Shown here piece after piece: positions 63,837 to 64,000 of a stretch of 64,000 nt of DNA. The DNA is taken from the NCBI RefSeq assembly GCF_014904745.1, contig NZ_JACZCS010000051.1:1-64000 (forward strand), in the 5' to 3' direction. Within the stretch, counting starts at the first letter, position 1. The number at the start of each line of letters is the position of its first letter. The stretch is from Oricola nitratireducens. Its GTDB lineage: Bacteria; Pseudomonadota; Alphaproteobacteria; Rhizobiales; Rhizobiaceae. A program made the position numbers and the translations under genes. Below the pieces are notes generated by a model. The model was not told the DNA's origin. It saw only the letters and a list, made by a program, of their open reading frames with translations, and did no database searches.

Positions 63837-64000
63837 TCAGACCTCCAATGTTCCGGTGAAGACGGCGTCCCATGTGGCGACCGTCTTTTTGGCGCGGCGC
63901 GCGATTTCCGCCGGGTCCATGCCGGGCCGGAAGATCGACGAGCCGAGCCCGAACACGCGAATGCCCTGACGTCCATAGGCCTCGAAATCGAGATCGGAAA
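63837..64000 (-). CDS. dgoA: 2-dehydro-3-deoxy-6-phosphogalactonate aldolase, 3' part
   Basis: Only the last 53 codons are in the window: DLDFEAYGRQGIRVFGLGSS then IFRPGMDPAEIARRAKKTVATWDAVF, matching the C-terminus of KDPGal aldolases (FGLGS-ly-PGM motif). The enzyme splits KDPGal to pyruvate and glyceraldehyde 3-phosphate in the De Ley-Doudoroff galactose route. It directly precedes the beta-galactosidase gene, so the two form a galactoside-use operon that extends beyond the window edge. Confidence 0.8.
   Translation of the reverse strand, partial: SDLDFEAYGRQGIRVFGLGSSIFRPGMDPAEIARRAKKTVATWDAVFTGTLEV

Overview
The window looks like a chromosome or megaplasmid segment of an alphaproteobacterium of the order Hyphomicrobiales, probably the Mesorhizobium/Phyllobacteriaceae group. 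DNA is GC-rich, genes sit in tight operons with ATGA overlaps, and the predicted proteins closely resemble, from memory, the Mesorhizobium loti vitamin B6 degradation enzymes. No database search was possible, so family calls rest on motifs and remembered sequences.

Layout. (1) 0.7-13.0 kb: an envelope/stress module with a small periplasmic protein, a COG4705 membrane protein, a PepSY-like protein, a cytochrome b561-type protein, an OmpR-type two-component system, a DedA-PAP2-LssY fusion and a two-ATPase/FtsX transporter. A 14-bp dyad TTAC-N6-GTAA recurs in front of several of these genes. (2) 13.0-14.8 kb: a denitrification scar where a 3'-truncated nirK abuts a truncated DUF1858 gene, each still carrying an FNR/NnrR-type box. 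(3) 14.8-18.8 kb: a TetR-controlled MFP/FtsX/ATPase exporter with a 19-bp perfect inverted repeat before the TetR start. (4) 18.8-23.5 kb: nitric-oxide-response genes (DUF6522, a small membrane protein, two NsrR-type regulators, group III truncated haemoglobin, two NsrR-like 11-1-11 boxes) around a 5-formyl-THF cyclo-ligase/DUF488 operon and a LysR gene.

(5) 23.6-39.6 kb: an accessory catabolic operon of unknown substrate with a GntR/FCD regulator, a stand-alone FCD protein, FAH-family hydrolase, alpha/beta hydrolase, amidohydrolase and a branched-chain-type ABC importer. Its second ATPase is fused to a Tm-1/UPF0261 domain. The operon continues with the Tm-1 TIM-barrel partner, a flotillin-like protein, an SRPBCC protein and an SRPBCC-quinone oxidoreductase fusion. 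(6) 39.6-40.9 kb: a mobile scar with the end of an IS3-family element, a 227-bp piece of a GH42 beta-galactosidase gene that recurs at 62.9 kb, and a tRNA-Val-like 3' remnant.

(7) 40.9-60.7 kb: a vitamin B6 catabolic cluster. Pyridoxine 4-oxidase, pyridoxamine-pyruvate transaminase, pyridoxal 4-dehydrogenase, 4-pyridoxolactonase, a candidate 4-pyridoxate dehydrogenase (GMC) and an FHMPC 5-dehydrogenase-like enzyme would take pyridoxine/pyridoxamine to the pyridine dicarboxylate HMPDC. The known next steps (decarboxylase, flavin ring-opening oxygenase, amide hydrolase) are not recognised here. In their place are a bicupin of the gentisate/salicylate 1,2-dioxygenase family, a RidA protein, a GST-type protein and an LVIVD-repeat protein. 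Since 4-pyridoxate and HMPDC are heterocyclic analogues of salicylate, I propose an alternative iron-dependent ring-cleavage branch; this is the most interesting hypothesis in the window. Uptake would use a BMP-type ABC transporter and/or a TRAP transporter. (8) 60.7-64.0 kb: a TauE/SafE permease and, convergently, a GH42 beta-galactosidase behind the 3' end of a KDPGal aldolase gene.
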